Notes: generated by a model not told the origin, from the letters alone. A DNA stretch of 12,967 bases from an uncultured Bacilli bacterium (GCA_944327405.1 CALVHK010000022.1:1-12967); one strand, 5' to 3'; numbered from the stretch's first letter, positions 1 through 6,915 are shown. Program-made: numbers and translations.

Positions 1-356
1 AATACGAAAAAGAATACGAAATCATACCCATCAAACATTTAAATACTTTATGTAACTTTTTTCATGTGTCTTTTGATTATGTGTTTGGATTTACAAGCGA
101 GTTAAATTATGATAATAGCAAAGTTGAAATAGATCCTAGTATCGTTGGCGAAAGATTAAAGGAATTTCGGAGGGAACATGACCTCACTCAGGAGAAGTTG
201 GCTAGTATTCTTAACATGGCAAGATCTGCTTTAGCTAATTATGAACGAGGAAGAAATATTGTTGCTACTCCTTTTTTGTATACAATATGTTCAAAATATC
301 ATGTTAGTGCTGATTATCTTTTAGGTAAAATTGATGAAAAAATCAATTTAAAGTAA
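1..356 (+). CDS. Tandem helix-turn-helix (XRE/Cro-CI) transcriptional regulator, 5' end cut by window edge
   Basis: The reading frame is open from base 3 to the TAA at 354-356, giving 117 visible residues. The first ~30 (YEKEYEIIPIKHLNT..., then HVSFDYVFG) look like the last helices of one XRE DNA-binding domain. A second, complete XRE domain follows at about visible residues 48-111 (VGERLKEFRRE, then LTQEKLASILNMARSALANY as the helix-turn-helix, then HVSADYLLG). The two endings HVSFDYVFG and HVSADYLLG are an internal repeat, so this is a double-HTH protein. A GTG at 66 could open a shorter 96-residue frame, but it has no Shine-Dalgarno sequence and sits inside the first repeat, so the real start lies outside the window. 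DNA-binding transcription factors of this family usually repress nearby genes; the target here is unknown. The YqfQ-like gene follows after 32 bases and may be co-transcribed. Confidence 0.85.
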   Translation, partial: YEKEYEIIPIKHLNTLCNFFHVSFDYVFGFTSELNYDNSKVEIDPSIVGERLKEFRREHDLTQEKLASILNMARSALANYERGRNIVATPFLYTICSKYHVSADYLLGKIDEKINLK

Positions 357-388
357 ATAGATGCATATATTATATTAGGTGATTGTCT

Positions 389-664
389 ATGTTTGGAAAT
401 CCATATGGAAGTGGTCTAACACTCACAAAGGTGTTGTCCGGAATATCTAAAACGCTTAATGTTGCTAATCAAGTGATACCAATTTATAGAGAAGCTAAAC
501 CTATGATTAATAATGCTAAAACTATATTTAGTGCTTTAAAGGATATTGGAAAAAGTGGTAATACTTCTAGTAACGTTAGTACTAATACTAGTGTTGTAGA
601 AACAAAAAAAGATACGAATACTACAGTCGTATCTAACAGGAATAATCCTAGTTTCTTTCTATAA
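389..664 (+). CDS. Small YqfQ/VrrA-like protein of unknown function
   Basis: The predicted protein has 91 residues. The start chosen is ATG 389, preceded by AGGTGA (377-382) at a 6-base gap; a TTG at 383 abuts that ribosome binding site and is less likely. Residues ~1-55 begin MFGNPYG and continue as an amphipathic, helix-prone stretch containing NQVIPIYREAKPMINNAKT. The MFG start and the alternating pattern before and after Q-V-I-P-I-Y resemble the VrrA/YqfQ family, whose Bacillus subtilis gene lies a few genes from dnaG-sigA-trmK, so position supports the call. Residues ~56-91 are rich in Ser, Thr and Asn and probably disordered. There is no signal peptide or membrane segment. The last 17 bases overlap the convergent trmK gene, and the terminator of that operon lies inside this coding sequence. 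No function can be given; the family assignment is by pattern only. Confidence 0.7.
   Translation: MFGNPYGSGLTLTKVLSGISKTLNVANQVIPIYREAKPMINNAKTIFSALKDIGKSGNTSSNVSTNTSVVETKKDTNTTVVSNRNNPSFFL
604..634 (-). terminator. Rho-independent terminator of the dnaG-rpoD-trmK operon
   Basis: On the minus strand AGATACGA and TCGTATCT form a perfect 8-bp stem (627-634 with 610-617) around a 9-base loop, followed by a run of seven T (complement of 604-610, its first T closing the stem). It starts 13 bases after the trmK stop codon and lies wholly inside the coding sequence of the convergent YqfQ-like gene. Confidence 0.85.
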
Positions 665-1283
665 AATGTTTTAATTCTTTTATGTTCTTCTTATGAAGAT
701 GTCTTGTTATAAACTTATAATTAGGTATTTTAGATAAAATATCTTTTTCTTTATCTAACAGATATTTAAAATATTCTTTAGAGTTACTTTTTCCATATTT
801 TAAGCTTAATCTAGATTCCTTTACTGGTGTTCTAGTAACAAGCATAATAATATAATACTTGCCTTTTTCGAATATTACTTCTTCTTTTTCGATGTAGTAC
901 TTATTTTGATATAAATACTTTCTTAACTCTTCGTGATTATTATTACTACTAATAATAAATTTCTTTACATGAGTTGGAGCATACTTCATAATGTCTTTTA
1001 CTGTAGATGTTCCAACACCAGCGATGACTGCGGTATTAATACTTGGGTTATCGATGTTTTGAAAACCATCTGATAAATAAGTAGTAAGCTCTAAGTTTTC
1101 AGCTTGAATGTTTTTTCTAGCTATATTTAGAGCATTACAATTAATATCACTAGCGTAAACATCGTGGCATAACTCGTTCTTTTTTAAATAAATGGCTAAA
1201 TAAGCATGATCACAACCAATATCTAAAACAACATCGTCTTTATCAATAAAAGAAGCAATTGCTTTTAGTTTCTTATTCATCAT
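648..1283 (-). CDS. trmK: tRNA (adenine(22)-N1)-methyltransferase TrmK
   Basis: SAM-dependent enzyme that methylates N1 of adenine 22 in the tRNA D-arm; cytoplasmic. The 211 residues compare with about 235 in B. subtilis TrmK (YqfN). The N-terminal Rossmann domain shows SAM motif I as VVLDIGCDHAYLA (residues 18-30), an acidic strand end ASDIN (44-48) and YLSDGF (69-74). A helical C-terminal segment (~155-211, rich in Lys) matches the family's coiled-coil tail. The usual GMGG motif reads GVGT (89-92), and the segment after it (FIISSNNNHEELRKYL) lacks the usual Gln-Pro, so the protein is divergent. The start ATG overlaps the rpoD stop as TAATG, which implies translational coupling; no separate ribosome binding site is at normal distance. 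Order dnaG-rpoD-trmK is conserved in Bacillota, which makes the assignment firm. Confidence 0.9.
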   Translation of the reverse strand: MMNKKLKAIASFIDKDDVVLDIGCDHAYLAIYLKKNELCHDVYASDINCNALNIARKNIQAENLELTTYLSDGFQNIDNPSINTAVIAGVGTSTVKDIMKYAPTHVKKFIISSNNNHEELRKYLYQNKYYIEKEEVIFEKGKYYIIMLVTRTPVKESRLSLKYGKSNSKEYFKYLLDKEKDILSKIPNYKFITRHLHKKNIKELKHFIERN

Positions 1284-2422
1284 TAGTCAGATAAGAAGTC
1301 CTTTAACTTCTTGGCTCTTGATGGATGACGTAACTTGCGTAAAGCTTTCGCTTCAATTTGTCTAATACGCTCTCTTGTTACGTTAAACTTTTTACCAACT
1401 TCCTCCAAAGTGTGACAAGTTCCATCAATAAGACCAAAACGAAGTTCTAGTACTTCTTGCTCTCTTACTTGTAAAGTCATTAAAACACTTTTTATTTCTT
1501 CTTTTAATATTTCATTGGTAGCATACTCTTCTGGTGACATACTTGATTCATCTTTGATGAAATCGCCAAGATGGGAATCGTCTTCTTCGCCGATTGGTGT
1601 TTCTAGAGATACTGGTTCTTGACTGATCTTAATTACTTCGCGCACTTTTTCAATACTAATTCCCATTTTCTTAGCAAGTTCTTCTTCACTCGGTTCACGA
1701 TTTAATTCTAGTGTTAATTGTCTTTGAATACGACTCATTTTGTTAATAGTTTCTACCATATGAACTGGTACACGAATCGTTCTTGCTTGATCGGCTAGAG
1801 CTCTCGTAATCGCTTGTCTAATCCACCAAGTAGCATAAGTTGAAAATTTATATCCCTTATCACTATCAAATTTATCAACGGCTTTCATTAAGCCAATATT
1901 CCCTTCTTGAATCAAATCTAAGAATAATAGACCTCTTCCGACATATCTTTTGGCAATACTAACAACTAGACGTAAATTTGATTCAGCAAGTTTATTTTTA
2001 GCCTCTTCATCACCAGCTGCAACTTTTTCGCTTAATTCTAGTTCTTCTTCTGGTGAAAGAAGACTAATACGACCAATTTCTTTTAAATACATTCTTACAG
2101 GATCATTGATATTAATATCCTTAGTTATTTCACTATCATCTAAAAGAATTGGCTCTTCTAAATCTTTAGGAACTCCATCTTCATCTGATGCAGCTTCTTC
2201 ATCTTCTGCTACTACTTGGATTTCACTTTCCATTAAACTGTTGTAAACTTCGTCTAAAGAATCGTTATCCATTTCAAGTCCTTTAAGACTTTCGACAATT
2301 TGCTCGAATGTAACATGCTTCTGTTTACGTCCTAGCTCGATTAATTCTTTAATACGATCCTCTAGTGATTTAATTTCGACAATTTTTCCCGCTGTCTTAG
2401 CGTCTTCATTTTCTTTACTCAT
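1283..2422 (-). CDS. rpoD: RNA polymerase housekeeping sigma factor RpoD/SigA
   Basis: Primary sigma factor that directs RNA polymerase to -10/-35 promoters. The 379 residues match the Bacillota SigA length (about 370). Region 1.1 (residues ~20-70) is followed by an acidic linker (~71-100). Region 1.2 starts at DPVRMYLKEIG (107-117). Region 2 includes NLRLVVSIAKRYVGRGL (149-165) and the promoter-melting and -10-reading helix KFSTYATWWIRQAITRAL (192-209). Region 3 spans ~222-300. Region 4 ends with the -35-reading helix-turn-helix VTRERIRQIEAKALRKLR (348-365). All signature elements are intact. The start ATG lies 8 bases inside the dnaG 3' end and the stop overlaps the trmK start by one base, so the three genes form one tightly coupled operon. 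Candidate promoters seen in this window fit the consensus expected for this sigma factor. Confidence 0.98.
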   Translation of the reverse strand: MSKENEDAKTAGKIVEIKSLEDRIKELIELGRKQKHVTFEQIVESLKGLEMDNDSLDEVYNSLMESEIQVVAEDEEAASDEDGVPKDLEEPILLDDSEITKDININDPVRMYLKEIGRISLLSPEEELELSEKVAAGDEEAKNKLAESNLRLVVSIAKRYVGRGLLFLDLIQEGNIGLMKAVDKFDSDKGYKFSTYATWWIRQAITRALADQARTIRVPVHMVETINKMSRIQRQLTLELNREPSEEELAKKMGISIEKVREVIKISQEPVSLETPIGEEDDSHLGDFIKDESSMSPEEYATNEILKEEIKSVLMTLQVREQEVLELRFGLIDGTCHTLEEVGKKFNVTRERIRQIEAKALRKLRHPSRAKKLKDFLSD

Positions 2423-4154
2423 TACCTACACATCCTTTTTTTAAATTTACTATTTTTAAAGCTATTTCCATTTCTTCATTTGCATCCATAGAATTAGCCA
2501 TTTTGTTTTTTAACTCCTCAATTTCTTTTTTTGCCATTTCTTTTTTGGCCGAAGCGATAAATTCTAGGAAAGCTTCCATTGAAAATTCAGTGATCTTACA
2601 ATTTTTTATAATATCCATTACATCGTCATAAATATAATCTTTTGTACTAACAAAGGAAATAAAATCACTCAGTTCCATTTTTTTATTCATTTCATAATAA
2701 TACATAATCTCATTGGCAATGGCCCGATATTTTTTTTCTGTAAAATATCCTAATTCTTTCTTAAATCTTAAAATAAATAATTCATCATTCATCATGAAAT
2801 ATAAAATATTAAGACACGCTTTATCATACTTCGAAATTCTTGTTTTGGCAAGTACTTTTTTCTTTACTGGTACGTTTTTTTTGTCTTGCACTTTGGCAAA
2901 CTCACTTTTTAACAAATCTAGTGATACATCATACTCTTCACTAATCTTTTTTAAAGTAAGCTCTCTGGTGATTTCGTCTGGTATATTTTTTAAGTCTTGA
3001 ATAATGGCTTTAATGTAACTTGCCAAATCATCAATTTTGGTTAGATCTAGATTTTTTTTGAAGTATTTCAATTTAAAATCTAGGAAGGAAATTGGATTTT
3101 TAATATTTTCCCTAATCGCTTCTACACCATTTTTGATAATATATTCATCTGGATCTTTTTCACCACTTAATCTCACAATTAGGGGTATCATATTTGCTTC
3201 TTCTAAAATAGTACCGTTTTGATAAGTAGCACTCTGTCCTGCTTCATCATTATCTAGCATTAAAATGATTTGGGCTCGCAAGCTTTTTAATATTTCTACT
3301 TGATCTTTGGTTAAGCTTGTCCCCATTAATGCTACGACATTTTTAATGCCACTGGAATACATGCGGATGGCATCCATATTCCCTTCTACTATTATTACCT
3401 CTTTTAATTTTTTTATTTCTTTTTTGGCTCGATGATAATTAAATAAGATTTGTCCTTTTTTAAATATTGATGATTCTTTAGAATTAATGTACTTAGCTTG
3501 ACTAGTATTTCCATAGATTCTACCGGTAAATCCTACGACATTACCATCTAAATCATGTATCGGAAACATAATTCGTCTTTGAAAGACATCATTTATATGG
3601 CCGTTGTTTTCATTTACTAATCCTAAATTTTTTAGAGTATCTAGAGAATATTTTTTGCTCGTTAGAAGTTTATTTAAAGTATTTGTACTTAAGGCTAGGC
3701 CTAAATCAAAGTCTTTTATAACATCTTCCCCTAAATTTCTATTTTTTAAGTATTCTTTGGCTGCTAAGCCTTCTTGGCTATTTAAATTGTTCTGATAAAA
3801 TTTTTGGGCTATATTCATTATTTCGTATTCTTCTTGATTAGCTTTGGGCTTTGATGTAGTAACACTTCCGTGAAAAGGAATACCACATTTGTCGGCGACT
3901 ATTTTTACAGCTTCCAAAAATTTTACATTTTCATATTCACTTACGAAGGTAAATACATTGCCTGATGCTCCACAGGAAAAACATTTATAGATTTGTTTTT
4001 CCTCGGAAACACTCATACTTGGAGAATGATCTTCATGAAAAGGACATACCCCAAAATAATTCTTTCCTTTTTGAGTAAGCGGAATATAACTTGATATGAT
4101 GTCAATGATATTGGCGCTTCTTCTGATCTTATCAATTTCTTCATTACTAACCAT
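2415..4154 (-). CDS. dnaG: DNA primase DnaG
   Basis: Synthesises RNA primers for DNA replication together with the replicative helicase. The 579 residues compare with about 600 in B. subtilis. The N-terminal CHC2 zinc-binding domain has ligands Cys37, His40, Cys58 and Cys61 (CPFHEDHSP and CFSCGASG). The core polymerase domain contains RRIMFPIHDLDGNVVGF near residues 193-209. The TOPRIM domain carries the catalytic Glu in IIVEGNMDAI (Glu257) and the metal-binding Asp pair in MLDNDEAG (Asp301, Asp303). The C-terminal ~140 residues are helical, as expected for the helicase-binding domain, and are weakly conserved. An in-frame ATG seven codons upstream (4175) was rejected: the likely transcription start is near 4174, and AGGGGTGAT sits 3 bases before ATG 4154. 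It is the first gene of the dnaG-rpoD-trmK operon and overlaps rpoD by 8 bases. Confidence 0.97.
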   Translation of the reverse strand: MVSNEEIDKIRRSANIIDIISSYIPLTQKGKNYFGVCPFHEDHSPSMSVSEEKQIYKCFSCGASGNVFTFVSEYENVKFLEAVKIVADKCGIPFHGSVTTSKPKANQEEYEIMNIAQKFYQNNLNSQEGLAAKEYLKNRNLGEDVIKDFDLGLALSTNTLNKLLTSKKYSLDTLKNLGLVNENNGHINDVFQRRIMFPIHDLDGNVVGFTGRIYGNTSQAKYINSKESSIFKKGQILFNYHRAKKEIKKLKEVIIVEGNMDAIRMYSSGIKNVVALMGTSLTKDQVEILKSLRAQIILMLDNDEAGQSATYQNGTILEEANMIPLIVRLSGEKDPDEYIIKNGVEAIRENIKNPISFLDFKLKYFKKNLDLTKIDDLASYIKAIIQDLKNIPDEITRELTLKKISEEYDVSLDLLKSEFAKVQDKKNVPVKKKVLAKTRISKYDKACLNILYFMMNDELFILRFKKELGYFTEKKYRAIANEIMYYYEMNKKMELSDFISFVSTKDYIYDDVMDIIKNCKITEFSMEAFLEFIASAKKEMAKKEIEELKNKMANSMDANEEMEIALKIVNLKKGCVGNE

Positions 4155-4157
4155 ATC

Positions 4158-4166
4158 ATCACCCCT
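4158..4166 (-). promoter_or_regulatory. Ribosome binding site deciding the dnaG start
   Basis: AGGGGTGAT on the minus strand, with its AGGGG core 7 bases before ATG 4154. It favours this ATG over the in-frame ATG at 4175, which would leave no leader downstream of the predicted promoter. Confidence 0.75.
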
Positions 4167-4180
4167 ATTTTGCACTTCTA

Positions 4181-4208
4181 ATTATATTTATTACCCGAAC
4201 CCCCTCAA
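4181..4208 (-). promoter_or_regulatory. SigA-type promoter of the dnaG-rpoD-trmK operon
   Basis: On the minus strand the -35 element is TTGAGG (4208-4203), the spacer is 16 bases, and the -10 element is a perfect TATAAT (4186-4181). Transcription should begin near 4174, giving a leader of about 20 bases. It lies between the sortase terminator and dnaG. Confidence 0.7.
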
Positions 4209-4216
4209 AATCCTTT

Positions 4217-4253
4217 AAAAAAATGCAAATTTCTTTAAAAAACTTGCATTTTT
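4217..4253 (-). terminator. Rho-independent terminator of the adhesin-sortase operon
   Basis: AAAAATGCAA (minus, from 4253) pairs perfectly over 10 bp with TTGCATTTTT (ending 4219), with a run of seven T (complement of 4217-4223). A 3-bp AAA/TTT pairing may extend the stem past one mismatch. It starts 10 bases after the sortase stop codon. The A-tract on the other side could let it work in both directions. Confidence 0.8.
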
Positions 4254-4262
4254 CTTCATTTT

Positions 4263-4802
4263 TCATAGTTTTTGACTGTTTTTTAAGGCAGCATAATAGA
4301 TTGTTTGCTTCGTACTATCATTTTTCGTACAGGTAATAAGTGTGATCATTTCCTCGTAATCTTCTTTGATATATAATTTGCCTGTTTTATCCTGGTATTC
4401 AATCTCTTTTATTTCATAAATCCATAACGTGTTATTATAATACAGCATTACTTCATCATTTACATTTAACTTGTATAGGTTTTGAAAATAAGCATTTTTG
4501 CCATTGCCAGAATGGGAGGCTAAAATTAAATTGCTTGTGGTATCTCCCGGAAACGTGCTCGATGAATGGATAAATATATTTTTATCTACTTGATTTTCTT
4601 GGCTATTTTGGGGAAATAGCTCAGCCTTTAATTCTATTTTGTCTATTTGTAGTATAGCAAAATATTCTTGTGTTTCTAATTTTTCATTTAAAATGATTTC
4701 TTTTTGATAATCAGATTTTTTATAAGCAACAAAAGACGATATTGGATATGCGATAGCAAATAATATTAGTATTGGGCCAATAAAGCTAATCTTTTTTATC
4801 AT
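4263..4802 (-). CDS. Sortase (cysteine transpeptidase), probably dedicated to the overlapping adhesin gene
   Basis: Membrane-bound transpeptidase that cleaves LPXTG-like signals and links proteins to the cell wall or to each other. The protein has 179 residues, with one N-terminal membrane segment (~7-26) and an extracellular catalytic domain. The catalytic His is His97 in LILASHSGNG, and the catalytic Cys is Cys158 in ITLITCTKND, the sortase TLxTC motif. The third catalytic residue, an Arg on the next strand, is not found: QTIYYA (166-171) lines up with RKIFVA of Staphylococcus aureus SrtA, so Gln166 replaces Arg. The ATG overlaps the 3' end of the adhesin gene by 17 bases and an AGGAG lies 15 bases upstream, too far for normal use, so translation is probably coupled. 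The short N-terminus and lack of extra domains do not fix the sortase class. Ends in TGA, followed by a terminator. Confidence 0.92.
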   Translation of the reverse strand: MIKKISFIGPILILFAIAYPISSFVAYKKSDYQKEIILNEKLETQEYFAILQIDKIELKAELFPQNSQENQVDKNIFIHSSSTFPGDTTSNLILASHSGNGKNAYFQNLYKLNVNDEVMLYYNNTLWIYEIKEIEYQDKTGKLYIKEDYEEMITLITCTKNDSTKQTIYYAALKNSQKL

Positions 4803-6804
4803 AATTACAAATGAATGCTCCTATGGCTAGGCAAAAACTAGAAAATAGAATTGTTAAAATAAATTCATTTGTTCCCGTTTTAGGCACTTCTATTTCGAGA
4901 CGATTCGTTACTTTAATGGTACTTAAAGTATTGTTCTTGATCTCTACTTCTGTAAATCCCTCTAATAATTCATAACCATCTAGAGGCGATAGCTCTTTTA
5001 CGTAATAAAGACCGGGTAACATATTTTCAATTGTGATTAAGCCATCCTCATTAGTAGAGTACTCTTGAATTAAATTCTTTTCGCTATCATATAAGCCAAA
5101 CAAAACCCCCTGTAATGGTTTTAAATTGTCTTTATCTAACTTTTCGATCACAAGTGATCCATTTTGTAACTTATTTTCTACTTTTAAAGTAATTTCTTCT
5201 GTACTTGTTATCGAGAATGTAATTTCACTTTCTAAAATTTGATAATTCTCAGGAGCAGATATTTCTACTAATTTATAATTTCCATAGGGAATACCTTCGA
5301 TATAGATACGACCTTCTTCAGTTTTGAAAGTGTCTACCCCATCTTTACTAAAAACTTCATTTGTATCCGTATTGATGATCTGAAATAAAGCACTATCCAT
5401 TATTAAGTTACCATTTTCTTGATCTCTTTTTTCAATTAGCAAAGAACCAGTGATTTTGGGGTTTTTAACTATTATATTGGTTTTTGCTTCTAAACTATCA
5501 TCCACGGTAAGAATGATGTCTTCTGATAAGTGATAACCAATATGTCCACTGTTTTGTTTAATTAGATACTTTCCGTAGGGAAGATGCAAAGTAAATTTTC
5601 CATATTCATTTGTCTTAAAGGTGGTTAAAAGTTCCTTGGTTGAGTAGTTGTATATAGAAAATTCAGCATTGTTCTCTAACTCTAGGGTACCATCTATTTC
5701 TTCTAGATATTTTTCCAGAGTAATTTCCTTTTCAATTAGTTTATCTTCTACTTTTAATACTACATTTTCATTTATAACTTCAAAGTGTATTACTTCATCA
5801 CTTAACTCGTAGCCATAGGGAGCTTCCAATTCTTTTAAGTAATAACTACCTAAATCTATTTCTTCTAAATAAAAGATACCTTCTTCATTTGTTGTAACCT
5901 CCTTATAAAGAGTCCCATTTTCATAATAAATACCATAAGTAGCATTAGCAAGTGATAAATCACTTTCTTTAGAGCTTTCCTTTATTAGGGTGAAGCTGGG
6001 ATTTTTTACGTGGACTCTTATTTGAAACCCGGCTAGATTCACAATACCTCTATTCATAACCATTTGACTAGATGGGCTATAAAATATTCTGGGAATAGCC
6101 GTTAAGTGTGTTTCTTTCGAAAAATAAATTGTAAAATCACCTGGATATTCATAAGAAGCAGTTAAGGTATTATCATTAATACTCACTTTTTGATTGCCAA
6201 AAGCAGGTGTAAATTTACTTAACAAACCAGATTCATCAACGAGTTTTAGTTCTTCATTTAGGGATAATTCTACTTCTAAAGTGTCTCCTTCCATAAAGAT
6301 AGGTAAGTCCCAATAATGGTCTAAATCATTTTGAATCATGGCTATTTCTTCTTGATATAAGTCTATTTTTTGATTGTTTTCATCAATAAAATAGACTTCG
6401 CCAGTATCTTTCAAAATATATTCCCAAATCATGAACTGCGTTACGGCATACCATTTTATCTCGGTTCTATCTTCATATCCATATCCAAGATAGGCAATCA
6501 GTCTTAAATAAAGCCAATCTTCATCCGTAATATCAATATCTAAATCCTCTACTTCTCGGTAAGCAGTCATGTATCCGTTTTTTAGAACTACTCCCGGTTC
6601 AATACAATAAACGTGTTCTCCAGTATTACGGTTTAAAATTTCATACATCTTTTTATTCTTTTCTACTGTTGGAGTTTTTAAATGGAGTCTAACTCCAGGT
6701 ATTTCATCTCCTAAATAGATGTAGTTTTGTTCAGCGGCATAAACGTTTCTAGCTGCTCCTATTAAAACTATGAAAAATAGTAAAGTTTGTAATAATCTTT
6801 TCAT
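4786..6804 (-). CDS. Sortase-anchored thioester-domain adhesin with SpaA/Cna-B-like repeats
   Basis: Surface protein of 672 residues. A signal peptide (~1-23, cleaved near VYA-A) leads into a thioester domain (~25-265). The paired motifs VYCIEPG (Cys67) and TQFMIW (Gln123) match the Cys and Gln that form an internal thioester in Gram-positive adhesins able to bind host surfaces covalently. Four SpaA/Cna-B-like beta domains follow at about 268-356, 358-448, 450-546 and 548-636. Isopeptide-type residues are visible: Lys275/Glu325/Asp354, Lys365/Gln417/Asn448, Lys459/Glu514/Asn544 and Lys555/Glu604/Asn634. Only the second domain lacks the catalytic Glu. The C-terminus has sorting motif VPKTG (640-644), a hydrophobic stretch and tail NYDKKD. 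AAAGGA lies 5 bases before the ATG. The overlapping sortase gene is the obvious processing enzyme. It could also be a minor or tip pilin; no separate backbone pilin gene is present here. Confidence 0.92.
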   Translation of the reverse strand: MKRLLQTLLFFIVLIGAARNVYAAEQNYIYLGDEIPGVRLHLKTPTVEKNKKMYEILNRNTGEHVYCIEPGVVLKNGYMTAYREVEDLDIDITDEDWLYLRLIAYLGYGYEDRTEIKWYAVTQFMIWEYILKDTGEVYFIDENNQKIDLYQEEIAMIQNDLDHYWDLPIFMEGDTLEVELSLNEELKLVDESGLLSKFTPAFGNQKVSINDNTLTASYEYPGDFTIYFSKETHLTAIPRIFYSPSSQMVMNRGIVNLAGFQIRVHVKNPSFTLIKESSKESDLSLANATYGIYYENGTLYKEVTTNEEGIFYLEEIDLGSYYLKELEAPYGYELSDEVIHFEVINENVVLKVEDKLIEKEITLEKYLEEIDGTLELENNAEFSIYNYSTKELLTTFKTNEYGKFTLHLPYGKYLIKQNSGHIGYHLSEDIILTVDDSLEAKTNIIVKNPKITGSLLIEKRDQENGNLIMDSALFQIINTDTNEVFSKDGVDTFKTEEGRIYIEGIPYGNYKLVEISAPENYQILESEITFSITSTEEITLKVENKLQNGSLVIEKLDKDNLKPLQGVLFGLYDSEKNLIQEYSTNEDGLITIENMLPGLYYVKELSPLDGYELLEGFTEVEIKNNTLSTIKVTNRLEIEVPKTGTNEFILTILFSSFCLAIGAFICNYDKKD

Positions 6805-6811
6805 CTCAATC

Positions 6812-6828
6812 CTTTTCTAGATCAAAAG
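6812..6828 (-). promoter_or_regulatory. Small hairpin covering the adhesin ribosome binding site
   Basis: On the minus strand CTTTT (6828-6824) can pair with AAAAG (6816-6812) across a 7-base loop. The AAAAG belongs to the Shine-Dalgarno AAAAGGA, and the CTTTT is part of the T-tract of the upstream hairpin. Only 5 weak pairs, so functional weight is uncertain. Confidence 0.3.
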
Positions 6829-6876
6829 AAAAACTCGTAAAAATACCTACTTATCCTGTAGAATAATATTACGAGT
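6824..6876 (-). terminator. Terminator-like hairpin between rnfD and the adhesin gene (rnf terminator or leader attenuator)
   Basis: On the minus strand ACTCGTAA (6876-6869) pairs perfectly with TTACGAGT (6840-6833). A smaller CTAC/GTAG stem (6861-6858 with 6850-6847) sits inside the loop. The T-rich tract TTTTTCTTTT follows (from 6833). It lies 26 bases after the rnfD stop. Because a good promoter is predicted just upstream (6887-6915), the hairpin would be at the very start of the adhesin mRNA, where it could act as an attenuator. Confidence 0.6.
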
Positions 6877-6886
6877 GAATACACAT

Positions 6887-6915
6887 ACTATATCATATTA
6901 TTCATTGATTGTAAA
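6887..6915 (-). promoter_or_regulatory. SigA-type promoter for the adhesin-sortase operon
   Basis: On the minus strand TTTACA (6915-6910), a 17-base spacer and TATAGT (6892-6887); each hexamer differs from consensus at one base. Transcription should start near 6880. The -35 element lies within the last codons of rnfD. Confidence 0.65.

Noticed and set aside
66..356. Separate 96-residue HTH gene starting at GTG 66
   Set aside because: No ribosome binding site, and the same frame continues upstream with XRE-like sequence to the window edge.
383..388. TTG 383 as start of the YqfQ-like gene
   Set aside because: It directly abuts the AGGTGA ribosome binding site; ATG 389 has correct spacing.
1950..2246. 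Open frame of 98 codons on the + strand, antisense to rpoD
   Set aside because: Ser-rich low-complexity product that mirrors acidic rpoD codons, no ribosome binding site, and rpoD is certain.
2713..3795. Several + strand open frames antisense to dnaG
   Set aside because: Phe/Ser/Leu-rich products typical of the reverse of Lys/Glu-rich codons, no family resemblance and no ribosome binding sites.
4155..4175. dnaG start at ATG 4175
   Set aside because: It lies at the predicted transcription start with no leader, and the ribosome binding site lies downstream of it.
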